Origin: an uncultured Prevotella sp.
GTDB taxonomy: Bacteria > Bacteroidota > Bacteroidia > Bacteroidales > Bacteroidaceae
Reading direction: 5' to 3'
DNA length: 33,922 bases
Assembly: GCA_900551985.1 (NCBI GenBank)
Contig: URYG01000008.1
Coordinates: 1-33,922, forward strand
The first letter of the stretch is position 1; every line of letters starts with the position of its first letter. A program made the position numbers and the translations under genes. Shown here one piece after another: positions 16,738-26,500 of this stretch. The notes beneath the pieces were generated by a model. That model did no database searches. It was not told the origin of the DNA and saw only the letters and a program-made list of their open reading frames with translations.

Positions 16738-18420
16738 TTAGAAGGCGATAGCGAAGCGGAAATATCCCTTGTAGCTATTGCTGTTACGAGTGATGTAGAG
16801 GTTTACGCCATCTCCGGTTTCACATAAAGGAGATATCCATGCATATTGTCCACCTCTAAGATCGCTAGACCAATAGAATTTATCTGTTGCATTGGTTGCA
16901 AAATCAGTAAATTGCTGTAATGAGCCACTTGCTTTTGTGATGCTTTTTGAAATGGCAGTATAGTTGTCTTGAATCTGTTTCAATTCAGCATAAGATGGAA
17001 GATACCATTTTGAGCAGTTGCTAACGGTGTTCGCTGTGCGGAAAGCTGTCAGGATGTTGGTAAATTCAGAGCTGCCAGTTTTCACTCCTTCTGTGTTTGT
17101 CTCATCAGTATTGTCGCCCACTTTTTCAATAACAGCTGTATTGTTATAACCCAAGAACTGAGTTCCTGCTGATGTTATTGATATTGTTGTTTTGATGTAA
17201 CTGTTGGACGTTTCGTTGTCTGTGAACCAAGTAGAGTAGTCGTATTTCACAGAAGTACACATTCTGGCAACATTTCCGTCATTACCATTGTTGATGGCAA
17301 TAGCCAGGCCGTGAGTAGCATTAGGAGCTTCGGCTTTGAGAATATCCTGAGTTTCGGTGTAGGTTCCATTGTAGAGCGCAGATGGCTGAGGGTTGCCTAC
17401 ATAGTAAACTACGCCAACTATTGTCTTGCCTGCTGCTGTAATTTTGCTCAAGTCGTAAGCCTTATCCACTACGCTTCCGTCGTTGAGCAAGAAGTCGCCG
17501 ATTTCGAGTACGTTCTCTGCTTCCTTCTCCGCTAAATCTTGATTACCCTTGTCAACTGGTGTCCAGCCTGTGATGGTCTTCGATGAGATGGCAAGCGCTG
17601 TCTGCTGGTTTTCCTTGTTAATGGTTAAACCATACTGAATGTCGTTTCCTTCTGTGGTCTTGTCAAGAGAGAGTGTTCCGCCGAAGGTTTTTCCGTTGTA
17701 GTTTACGCTAATCTTCACATTCTCTCCTTCGAAGCTTTGTGGAGGAAGGATGAAGCTGCTCTTTTTGCCTGGAGTGAAAGAAATAGTGAGGTCGCCCTTC
17801 TTGTCTCCTGCAGTAACAGTACCATTGGATGTGTCGAAAGTACCATTCAATACGACATCGTGCAATGTGATGGTTGATGATGCAGTTATACTTCCGCTGC
17901 CTGTGGTATCATCTCCATCAGCTCTTGTCCATGCCTTGGCAGAACTGCTGTTGGTGCTTGTTGCATCAGTTACGGTAAACGATAGCTCCGACATCTTGTG
18001 GGTGAAGGTGAAGGAAGCATTTGGATTTTGGCGGGTAGCAGAAGCTGTGCCGTACATATAGTCGGCTGGCTCATCGAATGTGATGATTTTGTTCTCGGCT
18101 GATACGCTTTCGTTGTAAGGATAGTAAGCGGTGAAACTGTGACTCTCGTCGCCCAAGAGATAGATGACATTGTCGCTGGTGAATACACCGTCTCCACTTG
18201 TAGTGACATACTTTACATTGATGTTATTGTCGGCATCCGACACACCGATAGCGTCATTGGCATCCCAAGAGGTATCGTGGGCTCTGGTCTGCAATTCGTG
18301 GATAGATGCTGAAACCTGAAGTTTGCTGCCTGCATCACTTCCACCGAAATCGAACTCGTTGCTAGAGCAGCTACTCATTATCAAGGCTGCCATGCTAGCG
18401 AAAAGAATGCTTTTTTTCAT
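16738..18420 (-). CDS. Fimbrillin-like lipoprotein with C-terminal DUF1566-like domain
   Basis: The 560-residue product has a lipoprotein signal (IMSSC, Cys18) followed by SSNEFDFGG. Residues of about 35-300 look like the fimbrillin (Mfa/FimA-like) fold: ELQTRAHDTSWDANDAIGV, YLLGDESHSFTAYYPY and FTFTHKMSELSFTV are the recurrent motifs of that family. The C-terminal half (SKWYLPSYAELKQIQDN, FYWSSD, and the end GYFRFAIAF) resembles DUF1566/Fibrobacter-type domains found on surface proteins. It is anchored at the outer membrane. Within the operon it lies between the first secreted protein and the PL9-CE12 enzyme, 87 and 156 bases from them. In this context a surface glycan-binding protein is more likely than a structural fimbria subunit, but that is inference. 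Confidence 0.78.
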   Translation of the reverse strand: MKKSILFASMAALIMSSCSSNEFDFGGSDAGSKLQVSASIHELQTRAHDTSWDANDAIGVSDADNNINVKYVTTSGDGVFTSDNVIYLLGDESHSFTAYYPYNESVSAENKIITFDEPADYMYGTASATRQNPNASFTFTHKMSELSFTVTDATSTNSSSAKAWTRADGDDTTGSGSITASSTITLHDVVLNGTFDTSNGTVTAGDKKGDLTISFTPGKKSSFILPPQSFEGENVKISVNYNGKTFGGTLSLDKTTEGNDIQYGLTINKENQQTALAISSKTITGWTPVDKGNQDLAEKEAENVLEIGDFLLNDGSVVDKAYDLSKITAAGKTIVGVVYYVGNPQPSALYNGTYTETQDILKAEAPNATHGLAIAINNGNDGNVARMCTSVKYDYSTWFTDNETSNSYIKTTISITSAGTQFLGYNNTAVIEKVGDNTDETNTEGVKTGSSEFTNILTAFRTANTVSNCSKWYLPSYAELKQIQDNYTAISKSITKASGSLQQFTDFATNATDKFYWSSDLRGGQYAWISPLCETGDGVNLYITRNSNSYKGYFRFAIAF

Positions 18421-18460
18421 AATGATTTTTTTTATAGTTGTTCGTTTTTATTGTTGTATT

Positions 18461-18481
18461 GTTTGATTTTGAAAATCGAAC
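18461..18481. repeat. Short inverted repeat before the fimbrillin-like gene
   Basis: GTTTGATTTT and AAAATCGAAC pair around a single G with one mismatch, 41 bases before the fimbrillin-like start codon. There is no T-tract on the minus strand, so a terminator is unlikely. It may be an operator or an mRNA structure. Confidence 0.4.
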
Positions 18482-18507
18482 ATAATTCTTGTTAGTATTT
18501 TTCTTTG

Positions 18508-19188
18508 TTACTTGTTGGCTCTGCGAATAGCCTTGTATGCGGCCAAGGCATCTGTGCCTTTGAAGCTGGTATCTAGGTTGCCACTAAACTGCATACCCAA
18601 GAGATAGGCGCTGCCATCGCTATAAATCCATATCTCGTCGCCAGCCTGGTATTTGTATTCCAATGTGAGCGGAGTGAGTGGCTCAGCCTTGTTGCCTTTC
18701 TTGTCCTCCTTCTTATAAGATAAGGTGGCTAGATTCTTCCAATTGGTTCCGTTCAGAACGGCTACATAGAGCTTGGCTTCCTCTTTGCTGGTGTTCACTT
18801 CAAACTGGAATGTGCCGCCACTGGTAGGCTTTATCTGCATCATGCATGAGCGAGGCACCATCGTAACATCTACCTGGTGTTCCTTGGTACTTCCTTGTGG
18901 CGCACGGCGGAAAGCCAAGGCATTGTTAAACTGACGTGTAGTACCATCGATGGCAAAAGAACGACGCATCTTCATTGCGCGCATACCTCTATATTTACCA
19001 TCTTGGATTTTGTCGGCAGGTCGTGTATCGCCGATGAAAACTACTCCGTCAGCCACTTTAGCTACCGCTTCGTTTAGTTCGATAGGAGCTTCGGATACGT
19101 TGAATACTTTTGCCATGTCAATGTCAACCTGTGCGTGTGCGATTGCCGAAAAGCATATCGCTGCCAAGAGCATAAATGATTTCTTCAT
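18508..19188 (-). CDS. Secreted protein of unknown family, first gene of the main operon
   Basis: The product is 226 residues with a clear signal peptide (1-19, ending AIAHA-Q). I do not recognise a named family. The mature part looks like an all-beta domain: TFQFEVNTSKEEAKLYVAVL, LEYKYQAGDEIWIYSDGSAY and LLGMQFSGNL. This style of sequence resembles beta-sandwich accessory domains found attached to Prevotella and Bacteroides pectate lyases, but here it stands alone. It has no lipobox, so it is periplasmic or released. It is the first gene after the promoter at 19231-19260 and is followed by the fimbrillin-like lipoprotein. A pectin-binding role is a guess from position. Confidence 0.8.
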   Translation of the reverse strand: MKKSFMLLAAICFSAIAHAQVDIDMAKVFNVSEAPIELNEAVAKVADGVVFIGDTRPADKIQDGKYRGMRAMKMRRSFAIDGTTRQFNNALAFRRAPQGSTKEHQVDVTMVPRSCMMQIKPTSGGTFQFEVNTSKEEAKLYVAVLNGTNWKNLATLSYKKEDKKGNKAEPLTPLTLEYKYQAGDEIWIYSDGSAYLLGMQFSGNLDTSFKGTDALAAYKAIRRANK

Positions 19189-19230
19189 AATTTATAAAAC
19201 GTTGTTTGGTTATTGCTTTTTATTCTGCAG

Positions 19231-19260
19231 CAAAAGTACTCAGAAATCAAGGAAAGCAAA
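19231..19260 (-). promoter_or_regulatory. Promoter of the main PUL operon
   Basis: On the minus strand TTTG (19257-19260) is separated by 18 bases from TACTTTTG (19231-19238). This is a close match to the Bacteroidetes -33/-7 promoter. The -7 element is 42 bases before the start codon of the first operon gene. It is divergent from the regulator promoter about 110 bases away, so both may share regulator-binding sites in 19260-19345. Confidence 0.75.
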
Positions 19261-19344
19261 TGTACGATTGTGCATATTGATGGAAAATATTACCATCAGA
19301 ACCTCTTTTTTTGTGTTTTTGTACATGAATACAAGTTTTTTCGC

Positions 19345-19352
19345 TATTTTTG
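19345..19352 (+). promoter_or_regulatory. -7 promoter element of the regulator gene
   Basis: TATTTTTG matches TAnnTTTG, 37 bases before the ATG at 19390. TTTTG at 19317-19321 may serve as -33 although the spacing (23) is long. The position argues against translation starting further upstream at 19213. Confidence 0.5.
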
Positions 19353-19389
19353 CAACACATTCCATATAAACCGATTAAAAGACTGGCTA

Positions 19390-22300
19390 ATGAATAAAAA
19401 GATGATTCTATGTATTGAGGGCTTTATGATGTTGCTGCTGGCAACTTTTCTGCCACTCAAGATTGGTGCACAGAGTGTATATCAACTCTCTGTTGACAAT
19501 GTATTGCCTACGAATTATGTTCGTACGATACAACAAGACAAGTATGGTTACCTTTGGTTTGCCACCACTTCGGGTTTGGTGCGCTATGATGGGTATCAAA
19601 CCGAAGTGTTGAAGCCGTCCACTGCGGGCAACCGTAAGTTCATGCAGGATTCCCGTATTTTAGGAATCAAGCCATGGGGAGACAGATTCTTGTGGATTCG
19701 TCTTCGTGGTCGTCTCTATTGCTGCTACGATATTGATAAAAATGCCTTTGTAGATTTCACGGGCAATGGCAGCTATAGTCAACCCATCAAAGGTTACACC
19801 CTTCTTTCTACTTCAGAGATGATGGTTTGGAACGAAAAGGGTGAGGGAAAGCGTATCCGTTTTGATGGAAAGAACTTTGCCTCAGTAAAAATGTCGCTCC
19901 CAGTTTCTGATGTAATCAACTACATTCAGGCAGGAAAGAAGGAGCTTTTGGTGGCTGGTGATGGTACCATCTATCAATATAAAAATGGTAAGTTTGTTAA
20001 TATCTTTTCTTCCTTCGTCAATAAATCGGTACGCAAGGTAACGGAGGCCTCCTATTGGGGTGGCTCCATCTTCCTGACCACCAATGATGGCATCTATCAG
20101 TATCTGATAGAATCAAGACAGTTGGTTCGTTCTGCTTACAATCCTAAGCAGCCTCATGTGGTACTGGATAACATGGGCAATGCCATCATTCTGGCTCTGG
20201 ATGGTAGCGACGTCTTCTATCTTACATCTAAGAAGTCTTATCATTTCGAGGGCATCTATAATCAGCAACTCTTGCAGTTGAACAGTGAGCCACGCTATCA
20301 GTTTTATGCAGCAAGTGATGGAAATTTATGGATTTCCACCTATGGAAATGGACTCTTCTCTTATGACACCCAAAAGGAAAAGCTGGAGTCGTATGTCGAC
20401 CTTCTCCCATCTCCTTATGTATATACTCCTTTTGTTGATAAGGCACATAATCTCTGGGTATCTCTGGAGAATATGGGTGTGTATGTCATCAACTTTGCCC
20501 AGTCTGAGGCAAGCTATCTATATTATAATGGTGATAGGTCGGGTATCAATCACGAAGATGATGTTCGCCTTCTCAAGCGTGTGGGCAAGAGTATTTATAT
20601 CAGCAACATGCAGAATGGCAGTAAGGTGGCGGATGGATTATTGAAGAACCTCCGGTCTTTTGATAGCTATCATGATGATATAACATCAGTGGCGCAGGAT
20701 GCGAAGGGTAAGCTTTATGTGGGTACTCGAAAAAAAGGTGTCTTTGATGTTGATGGTGATGGTGGTAAGAATCATGTGCATTCTGACAGTCCGGAATCTA
20801 TCGGAAAGGGAAAAGTCAGTGATATTCTTTTTGATCAGAAAAACAGAATGTGGGTTTCACTTTTCGATGCAGGACTGGAAGTTTATCTGAACGGGAAGTT
20901 TATTCATGTGATAGAGAGTAGGTCGTTGCAGGCTCGCAACATGGAGATGGATAAGCAAGGCAACATCTGGCTTTGCACCAGCCGGGGAGCCTTGCGTTTC
21001 AATCCCGATGAAATATTGCGTAATCACAAGGCTTTTCAGATGATTCATGTTTCGCCTTCAGACCAGGTGAATGATGAGGTGCATAGCGTGTATGAGGACA
21101 GCAAGGGAAGAATATGGATAGGAAGCATCGGAAATGGTGTGAAGATGATAGATGGAAAGGATACCATAACTTATACCACCCGTGATGGACTTGCCGACAA
21201 TAATGTGCAGAGCATCGTGGAACATCGACAGTCGGGAGATGTGTGGCTGGGTACTGATAATGGTATCTCCCGTTTCCGCAAGGGTACGTTCAATAACTTC
21301 TATTTTGGCGCCAACTCATTGGAGAATGCCTGTACAGAGGATAATGCTGTGGAGTTGGACAATGGCAACCTTGCCTTTGCCACCCATCATGGTGTGATGA
21401 CCTTCAATCCGGGTGATATCCACGAGAGCAAGCCTGCTTTCCCTCTGGCGATTACCAAGATAGAGGCAAATGGTATCTCTATTGGAGAATTGGAAGGGGA
21501 CGAGGCTAGATTGGATGGTACACTGACCCGTGCTCGGGAATTCTCCATCAGCTATCATCTGAATTCGCTCACCTTCTATTTTTCGGATTTCTATTATGCC
21601 AAGAAGAATGGTAGCTCATTCACCTATTATCTCAAAGGATATGACAAGGATTGGAGCAATCTCTCGCGCATCAACTTTGCGCAATATCGCAATCTGCCTG
21701 TGGGGCATTATACCCTGCACGTGCGTTCTTGCAATGCCAACGGTGTGTGGTCGCCAGAAGAGGTGACGCTCAAGATAGAGGTGCGCCCTCCTTTCTATGC
21801 CACCTGGTGGGCATACCTTATATATATAGCACTCGTGGCGCTCGCCATCTATTATGTATATGTCAACTTCCGCCGTATCAATAATCTGCGCAACAAGATG
21901 AAGGTGGAAAACCAGCTCACGGAGTATAAACTTCGCTTCTTCACCAATATCTCGCATGAGTTCCGTACGCCGCTTACAATCATCAAGGGTGATATGGACC
22001 GACTCAAGACCGTGGACAAGGTGCCTGGAGAGATGAAACAGCCGCTCTCGTCTATGGCGAAGAGTGTGGAGAGAATGATGCGACTCATCAACCAGCTCCT
22101 GGAGTTCAGAAAGATGCAGAACGACAAGCTGCAGCTTGCCTTGGAGAAAACGGATGTCATCGCCTTTCTGCAAGACATCTTCTTGAACTTCAGTAATATT
22201 GCCGAGGGTAAGCATATCAACTTCATTTTCCTGCCTTTCGACAAGAGTTACGAGATGTATGTGGATCGCAACTATCTGGACAAGATTATCTACAATCTCC

Positions 22301-23475
22301 TATCGAATGCGCTGAAATATACCCCGAGTCATGGGGATGTGGCTCTGCGTGTATCGCTGAATGCCAATCAGCATTTGCTCATATCGGTAGAGGATACGGG
22401 AGTGGGGGTTGAGAAAGCGAAGCAAGACTTGCTCTTCCAGCGTTTCAACCGCAGCAGTTATTCGCATGATAGCATCGGCATCGGTTTGCATCTTACGGCA
22501 GAACTGGTGCGTGTGCATCATGGAGAAATCTCTTATCACGACAATCAGCCTCATGGCAGTATCTTCCGTGTAGAACTGCCTGTGGATGAAAAGGTGTATG
22601 AGGAGAAAGACTTCATGGCTGTGGATAATGCGGTGACACAGGAGGAGAACAGCAAGCCGCGCACTGCCCTGGAGATGGAATACCGGGAGATGCCGCCTAA
22701 GCCGCTGAATCATTATCGGGTGCTCGTGGTAGAGGATGATAATGATGTGAGGGAGTTCCTGAAGAACGAGTTGCAGCGTTATTTCGAGATAGATCTGGCT
22801 GCTGATGGGCAGGAAGCTTGGGAAAAGATGCAGGAACAGAAGCCTGCCTTGGTGGTGAGTGACGTGATGATGCCTAGAATGAACGGATATCAGTTGGTGA
22901 AGAAGATGAGAGAAGATGTTAAATTCACCGACTTGCCGATCATTTTATTGACGGCACTTACTGCAGATGACAAGAAACTGAAGGGTATAGATGCAGGAGC
23001 GGATGCTTATATTGAGAAGCCATTCCATACCGATATTCTGATTGCCACCTGTTGTCAGCTCCTGGAACAGCGCAACCACTTGAAGCAGGTGTATGGACAG
23101 CAACCTGCGGGTAGCGCCAAGGCGGTGGCTCCTGAAGTAATCAAGGACGAACAGGACAAGAAATTCCAAGCTGTACTGGATGCCTGGCTTGCCGAACATA
23201 TCACAGATCCGCAGCTCAATATCGACAGTTTTGCCGAGAGCATGGGATATGGTCGCACCACCTTCTATAAGAAGATAAAACGCATCACAGGAACAACGCC
23301 AAATGATTATATCCGTTCTTTGCGTATGAACAAGGCTGCCGAACTTTTGAAGGATGATAGACTTACGGTTGCCGAAGTGGGATATCAGGTAGGTATTGGC
23401 GATCCGTATTACTTCAGTAAGTCGTTTAAGAGCTTCTTTGGCGTGAGTCCAACGAAGTATCGAACTGGCAAATGA
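19390..23475 (+). CDS. Hybrid two-component system regulator (HTCS) of the PUL
   Basis: From the ATG at 19390 the product is 1,361 residues. I prefer this start because it opens a signal peptide (MNKKMILCIEGFMMLLLATF) and lies downstream of the likely promoter; the frame is open back to 19213. Order: periplasmic beta-propeller repeats (YGYLWFATTSGLVRYDGY, NLWISTYGNGLFSYD, GRIWIGSIGNGVKMIDG, DVWLGTDNGISRF), Y_Y_Y domain (about 720-800), transmembrane helix (about 808-828), histidine kinase with His856 in NISHEFRTPL, ATPase (NLLSNALKYTP near 970, EDTGVGV near 1000), receiver with Asp1158 in VSDVMMPRMNGY, and an AraC-type HTH (about 1262-1361). It senses a pectin oligosaccharide in the periplasm and activates the locus; the ligand is inferred. 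All kinase and receiver key residues are present. Confidence 0.95.
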   Translation: MNKKMILCIEGFMMLLLATFLPLKIGAQSVYQLSVDNVLPTNYVRTIQQDKYGYLWFATTSGLVRYDGYQTEVLKPSTAGNRKFMQDSRILGIKPWGDRFLWIRLRGRLYCCYDIDKNAFVDFTGNGSYSQPIKGYTLLSTSEMMVWNEKGEGKRIRFDGKNFASVKMSLPVSDVINYIQAGKKELLVAGDGTIYQYKNGKFVNIFSSFVNKSVRKVTEASYWGGSIFLTTNDGIYQYLIESRQLVRSAYNPKQPHVVLDNMGNAIILALDGSDVFYLTSKKSYHFEGIYNQQLLQLNSEPRYQFYAASDGNLWISTYGNGLFSYDTQKEKLESYVDLLPSPYVYTPFVDKAHNLWVSLENMGVYVINFAQSEASYLYYNGDRSGINHEDDVRLLKRVGKSIYISNMQNGSKVADGLLKNLRSFDSYHDDITSVAQDAKGKLYVGTRKKGVFDVDGDGGKNHVHSDSPESIGKGKVSDILFDQKNRMWVSLFDAGLEVYLNGKFIHVIESRSLQARNMEMDKQGNIWLCTSRGALRFNPDEILRNHKAFQMIHVSPSDQVNDEVHSVYEDSKGRIWIGSIGNGVKMIDGKDTITYTTRDGLADNNVQSIVEHRQSGDVWLGTDNGISRFRKGTFNNFYFGANSLENACTEDNAVELDNGNLAFATHHGVMTFNPGDIHESKPAFPLAITKIEANGISIGELEGDEARLDGTLTRAREFSISYHLNSLTFYFSDFYYAKKNGSSFTYYLKGYDKDWSNLSRINFAQYRNLPVGHYTLHVRSCNANGVWSPEEVTLKIEVRPPFYATWWAYLIYIALVALAIYYVYVNFRRINNLRNKMKVENQLTEYKLRFFTNISHEFRTPLTIIKGDMDRLKTVDKVPGEMKQPLSSMAKSVERMMRLINQLLEFRKMQNDKLQLALEKTDVIAFLQDIFLNFSNIAEGKHINFIFLPFDKSYEMYVDRNYLDKIIYNLLSNALKYTPSHGDVALRVSLNANQHLLISVEDTGVGVEKAKQDLLFQRFNRSSYSHDSIGIGLHLTAELVRVHHGEISYHDNQPHGSIFRVELPVDEKVYEEKDFMAVDNAVTQEENSKPRTALEMEYREMPPKPLNHYRVLVVEDDNDVREFLKNELQRYFEIDLAADGQEAWEKMQEQKPALVVSDVMMPRMNGYQLVKKMREDVKFTDLPIILLTALTADDKKLKGIDAGADAYIEKPFHTDILIATCCQLLEQRNHLKQVYGQQPAGSAKAVAPEVIKDEQDKKFQAVLDAWLAEHITDPQLNIDSFAESMGYGRTTFYKKIKRITGTTPNDYIRSLRMNKAAELLKDDRLTVAEVGYQVGIGDPYYFSKSFKSFFGVSPTKYRTGK

Positions 23476-23497
23476 TCTGATGAATTGAATGAAACAT

Positions 23498-23549
23498 AAA
23501 AAAAAGAAAGCTAGTTGCTTCAACTGAAGTAGCTAGCTTTCTTTTTTTT
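23498..23549. terminator. Bidirectional terminator between the regulator and GH2 genes
   Basis: AAAGAAAGCTAG and CTAGCTTTCTTT pair perfectly, and the inner TTGCTTC/GAAGTAG continues the stem with two G-T wobbles around AACT. A-rich sequence before and an eight-T run after make it work on both strands. It separates two convergent genes. Confidence 0.88.
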
Positions 23550-23599
23550 GCTATTATCTATACTTTGATGAAATCATATCGTTCTTGAAGAACCCTTTC

Positions 23600-26500
23600 T
23601 TACTTGTTCTTCAGAAAATCAATTTCTACGATTCTCAACACAGGCTTACCCTTCTTGATTCCGATGAAATCGAGGGTACTTGCCTTGCCGCCAGCCAGCT
23701 CCTTGGTATCGCTGAGCTGGGTCTTGCTCTTGGCATCGCCTATCATCCTGATGGTGATATCCTTCGCCTTCACCGGCTTGTCTATCTTGATGTGAACGTA
23801 ACCGAGGCAGGCGTAGGTATAACCTTCCCAAACCTTCTTCTTGCCGGCAAAGATGGCGAGCGGATACATCTTGTCTCTCCAGCCCGTGAGTTTCATGGTA
23901 ATTTCATCTACCTTTTCTTTCTTGGCAAACTGACAGGTGATCCATGCATTCTCTGGCTTGCCATCGCTCTTCCATTCAGAAGTTTCGTCGTCGTCGAAGG
24001 TCTTCTGGGCATCTTCCTGGTTGCTGCCAGCTATGACGCCTGTGATATCGATGGTCTCCTTGATATCGGTATAGGATGGGGTAGATGGAGTTTCGCCACG
24101 AGAAAGGTCGCCCTTCAGGCTGAACTGAGGCAGATAGTGCTCGATATCTACCTTCTGGGTCTGCAAGTTGATGCTTGCCACGCCCTTGATGCCATCAGCA
24201 CCTGCACAGATAGTGATGTTTCCTGGGTTCACGGTACTGCGAATCAAGACTCTGTTTACACCGCACTCTACTGGCAAATCAATCTTTCCGATGTAATTGT
24301 CGAAGGTGTTGTCGCTGTCTGTAGAATCGAGAATGTCAGCTGCCTTGCGGGCTGCCTTCTGCTCTACGGTCTCGTTCTTATCTACCACGAGACTCTGCTT
24401 CTTGGCTGCAAGTGCTTTCTTCATATCCTCGTTAGGAGTTGCCAATCCGCCAATCCATTCCATTTCGCCTTGATAGTTGAAGTGGATGGTGCGGTTGTCG
24501 AGCGGACAGCGTCTGCCTTGCTTATCTACCACCTCTACCTGGATGAGCGCCATGTCGGCACCATCAGCCTTGAAACCTTCCGGGTTCTGGATGCTGGTGA
24601 GCTTGATGTGATGAGGCTCACCGGCTGTTTCGATGGCATAACGGCTTGTCTCCTTCTTGGTCTTGGCATCTTTTGATTTCTTGTCAGACTTATCGTATGT
24701 ATAAGCCACAGCCTCAATCTTTCCTGCCTCGAAAGGTACGTTCTTCCAGGTGAAGAGCCACTGGTTGCTGCGTTCGCCCATGCCTAGGCTCTTGCCGTTG
24801 ACGAAGAGTTCTACCTCGTCGCCGGTACTTACCACGTATTCAGTCTGCTTGATGGTTCCTGGCTTGTAGTTCCAATGGCCCACGATATAGGTGGCATCCT
24901 TTTCTGGAGATACCCAGCCGTCCCACATCACCTGATGAGCGAAGAAGGCATCTTTCGGAATGCGCATCGCATCGGTTACACCGCTCGAACGGTAGTTCGC
25001 CTCACCACGATGATGGGTGTTGGTATCTGAGAAGATAATCTTGGTACCTCCATCGCTTACTCGTTTGCCGGAGCCCGGACGCTCCTGCCAGTATTCAAAC
25101 CATCGCTCTACCATGCTTGCAGCAAAGGTATCCATGTTGTGGTTGTATTCGAAGGCTGGTTTGCCACGATACAGCGGTCCATCGCCTTCCTTGTGATAAG
25201 GATAACTCTGCTCATCCCAGTATTTGCGCAAGCCCTCGTCGCGATGATACTCCATCGACCACATCGGGTGCTTCTTGCTCTTATTGATGTAAAGCATCTC
25301 GCCGCCATACTCAGCCTCGTTGATGTTGAGCATCTCTCGGCTTCCGCTGGCTCTGCCACCGTGAGGGTCGAACTCGTCGCGGATGGCTTTCATCTGCAAC
25401 ATGTGCTCGCGGCTCACCCCCTTGTTGCCGCTCTCGTAGAAGATGATGCTAGGGTTGTTGCGGTTGTAGATGATGGCTTCTTTCATCAGTTCCAGACGCT
25501 GTTCCCATCTTCTACCTTCCACGTCTTTCTCGGCATCGCCTGCTGGCATCGCCTGAATCAAGCCCACACGGTCGCAGCTCTCGATGTCCTGTTTCCAAGG
25601 GCAGACGTGCATCCAGCGAACCAGGTTGCCGCCCGATTCCACCATCAGTTTGTTGCTGTAGTCGCTCAGCCAGGCAGGAACGCTCATGCCCACGCCCGGC
25701 CACTCGTTGGAGGTGCGCTGCGCATAGCCGTGCATCATGATGGCACGGTCATTGAGATAGAACTTGCCTTTGCCAAACTGGGTCTTGCGGAAACCGGTCT
25801 TGGTCACTACATCGTCTATCTTGCTGCCGTCGTCCGCCTTCAAGAGGGTCTTCACGGTGTAGAGATAACCATATCCCCAGCTCCAGAAGTGAGCGTTGTT
25901 CAGGAGTCCGCTCACCTTTACGGTCTTGGTTTCACCTGGCTTCAAGGTGTATCTCTCGCCATCAAAATGGCCCATTTCCTTGCCGTCAGCATCCAGAATC
26001 TTGGCGAAGAAACGGAAAGAGCGAGGTTTGGAATCCTCATTTCTTACCTGTGATTCTGCATTCACCGTTACCTTCTTACCTGCAATATCATAGTTGCTGC
26101 CATAGATGTAGGTACCTGTGGTCTTGAGATTATTGTAGAGTGGAAGGGTCTGATAGAGCTTGTCGGTGATGTGGAGGAATACGTTCTTCGGAATACCGCC
26201 ATAGTTGGCATTGAAGTTCTTGTCGTTCCACTGGTAGCGCTGGCCGGTGGTGCGCTCACGATAGCTCCAGGAGTTATCCACACGTACGGCGATGACGTTC
26301 TCGCCCTTTATAATATAAGGTGTCAGGTCGAAACCGCTTGCCATCACACCATTCTCGGTATATCCCACTTTCTTGCCATTGAGCCAGATGTCGGCACCGA
26401 AGCGTACGCCCTCGAATTCGATGAAATACTTGCGGTCGCCCACTTCCTGGATATGGAAGTGCTTGCGATACCACATGATGGTGTCGCTGAGGTGTTCGAT

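Noticed and set aside
19213..19389. An upstream start for the HTCS gene adding 59 residues
   Set aside because: The extension lies upstream of or across the likely promoter, and would place the obvious signal peptide in the interior of the protein.
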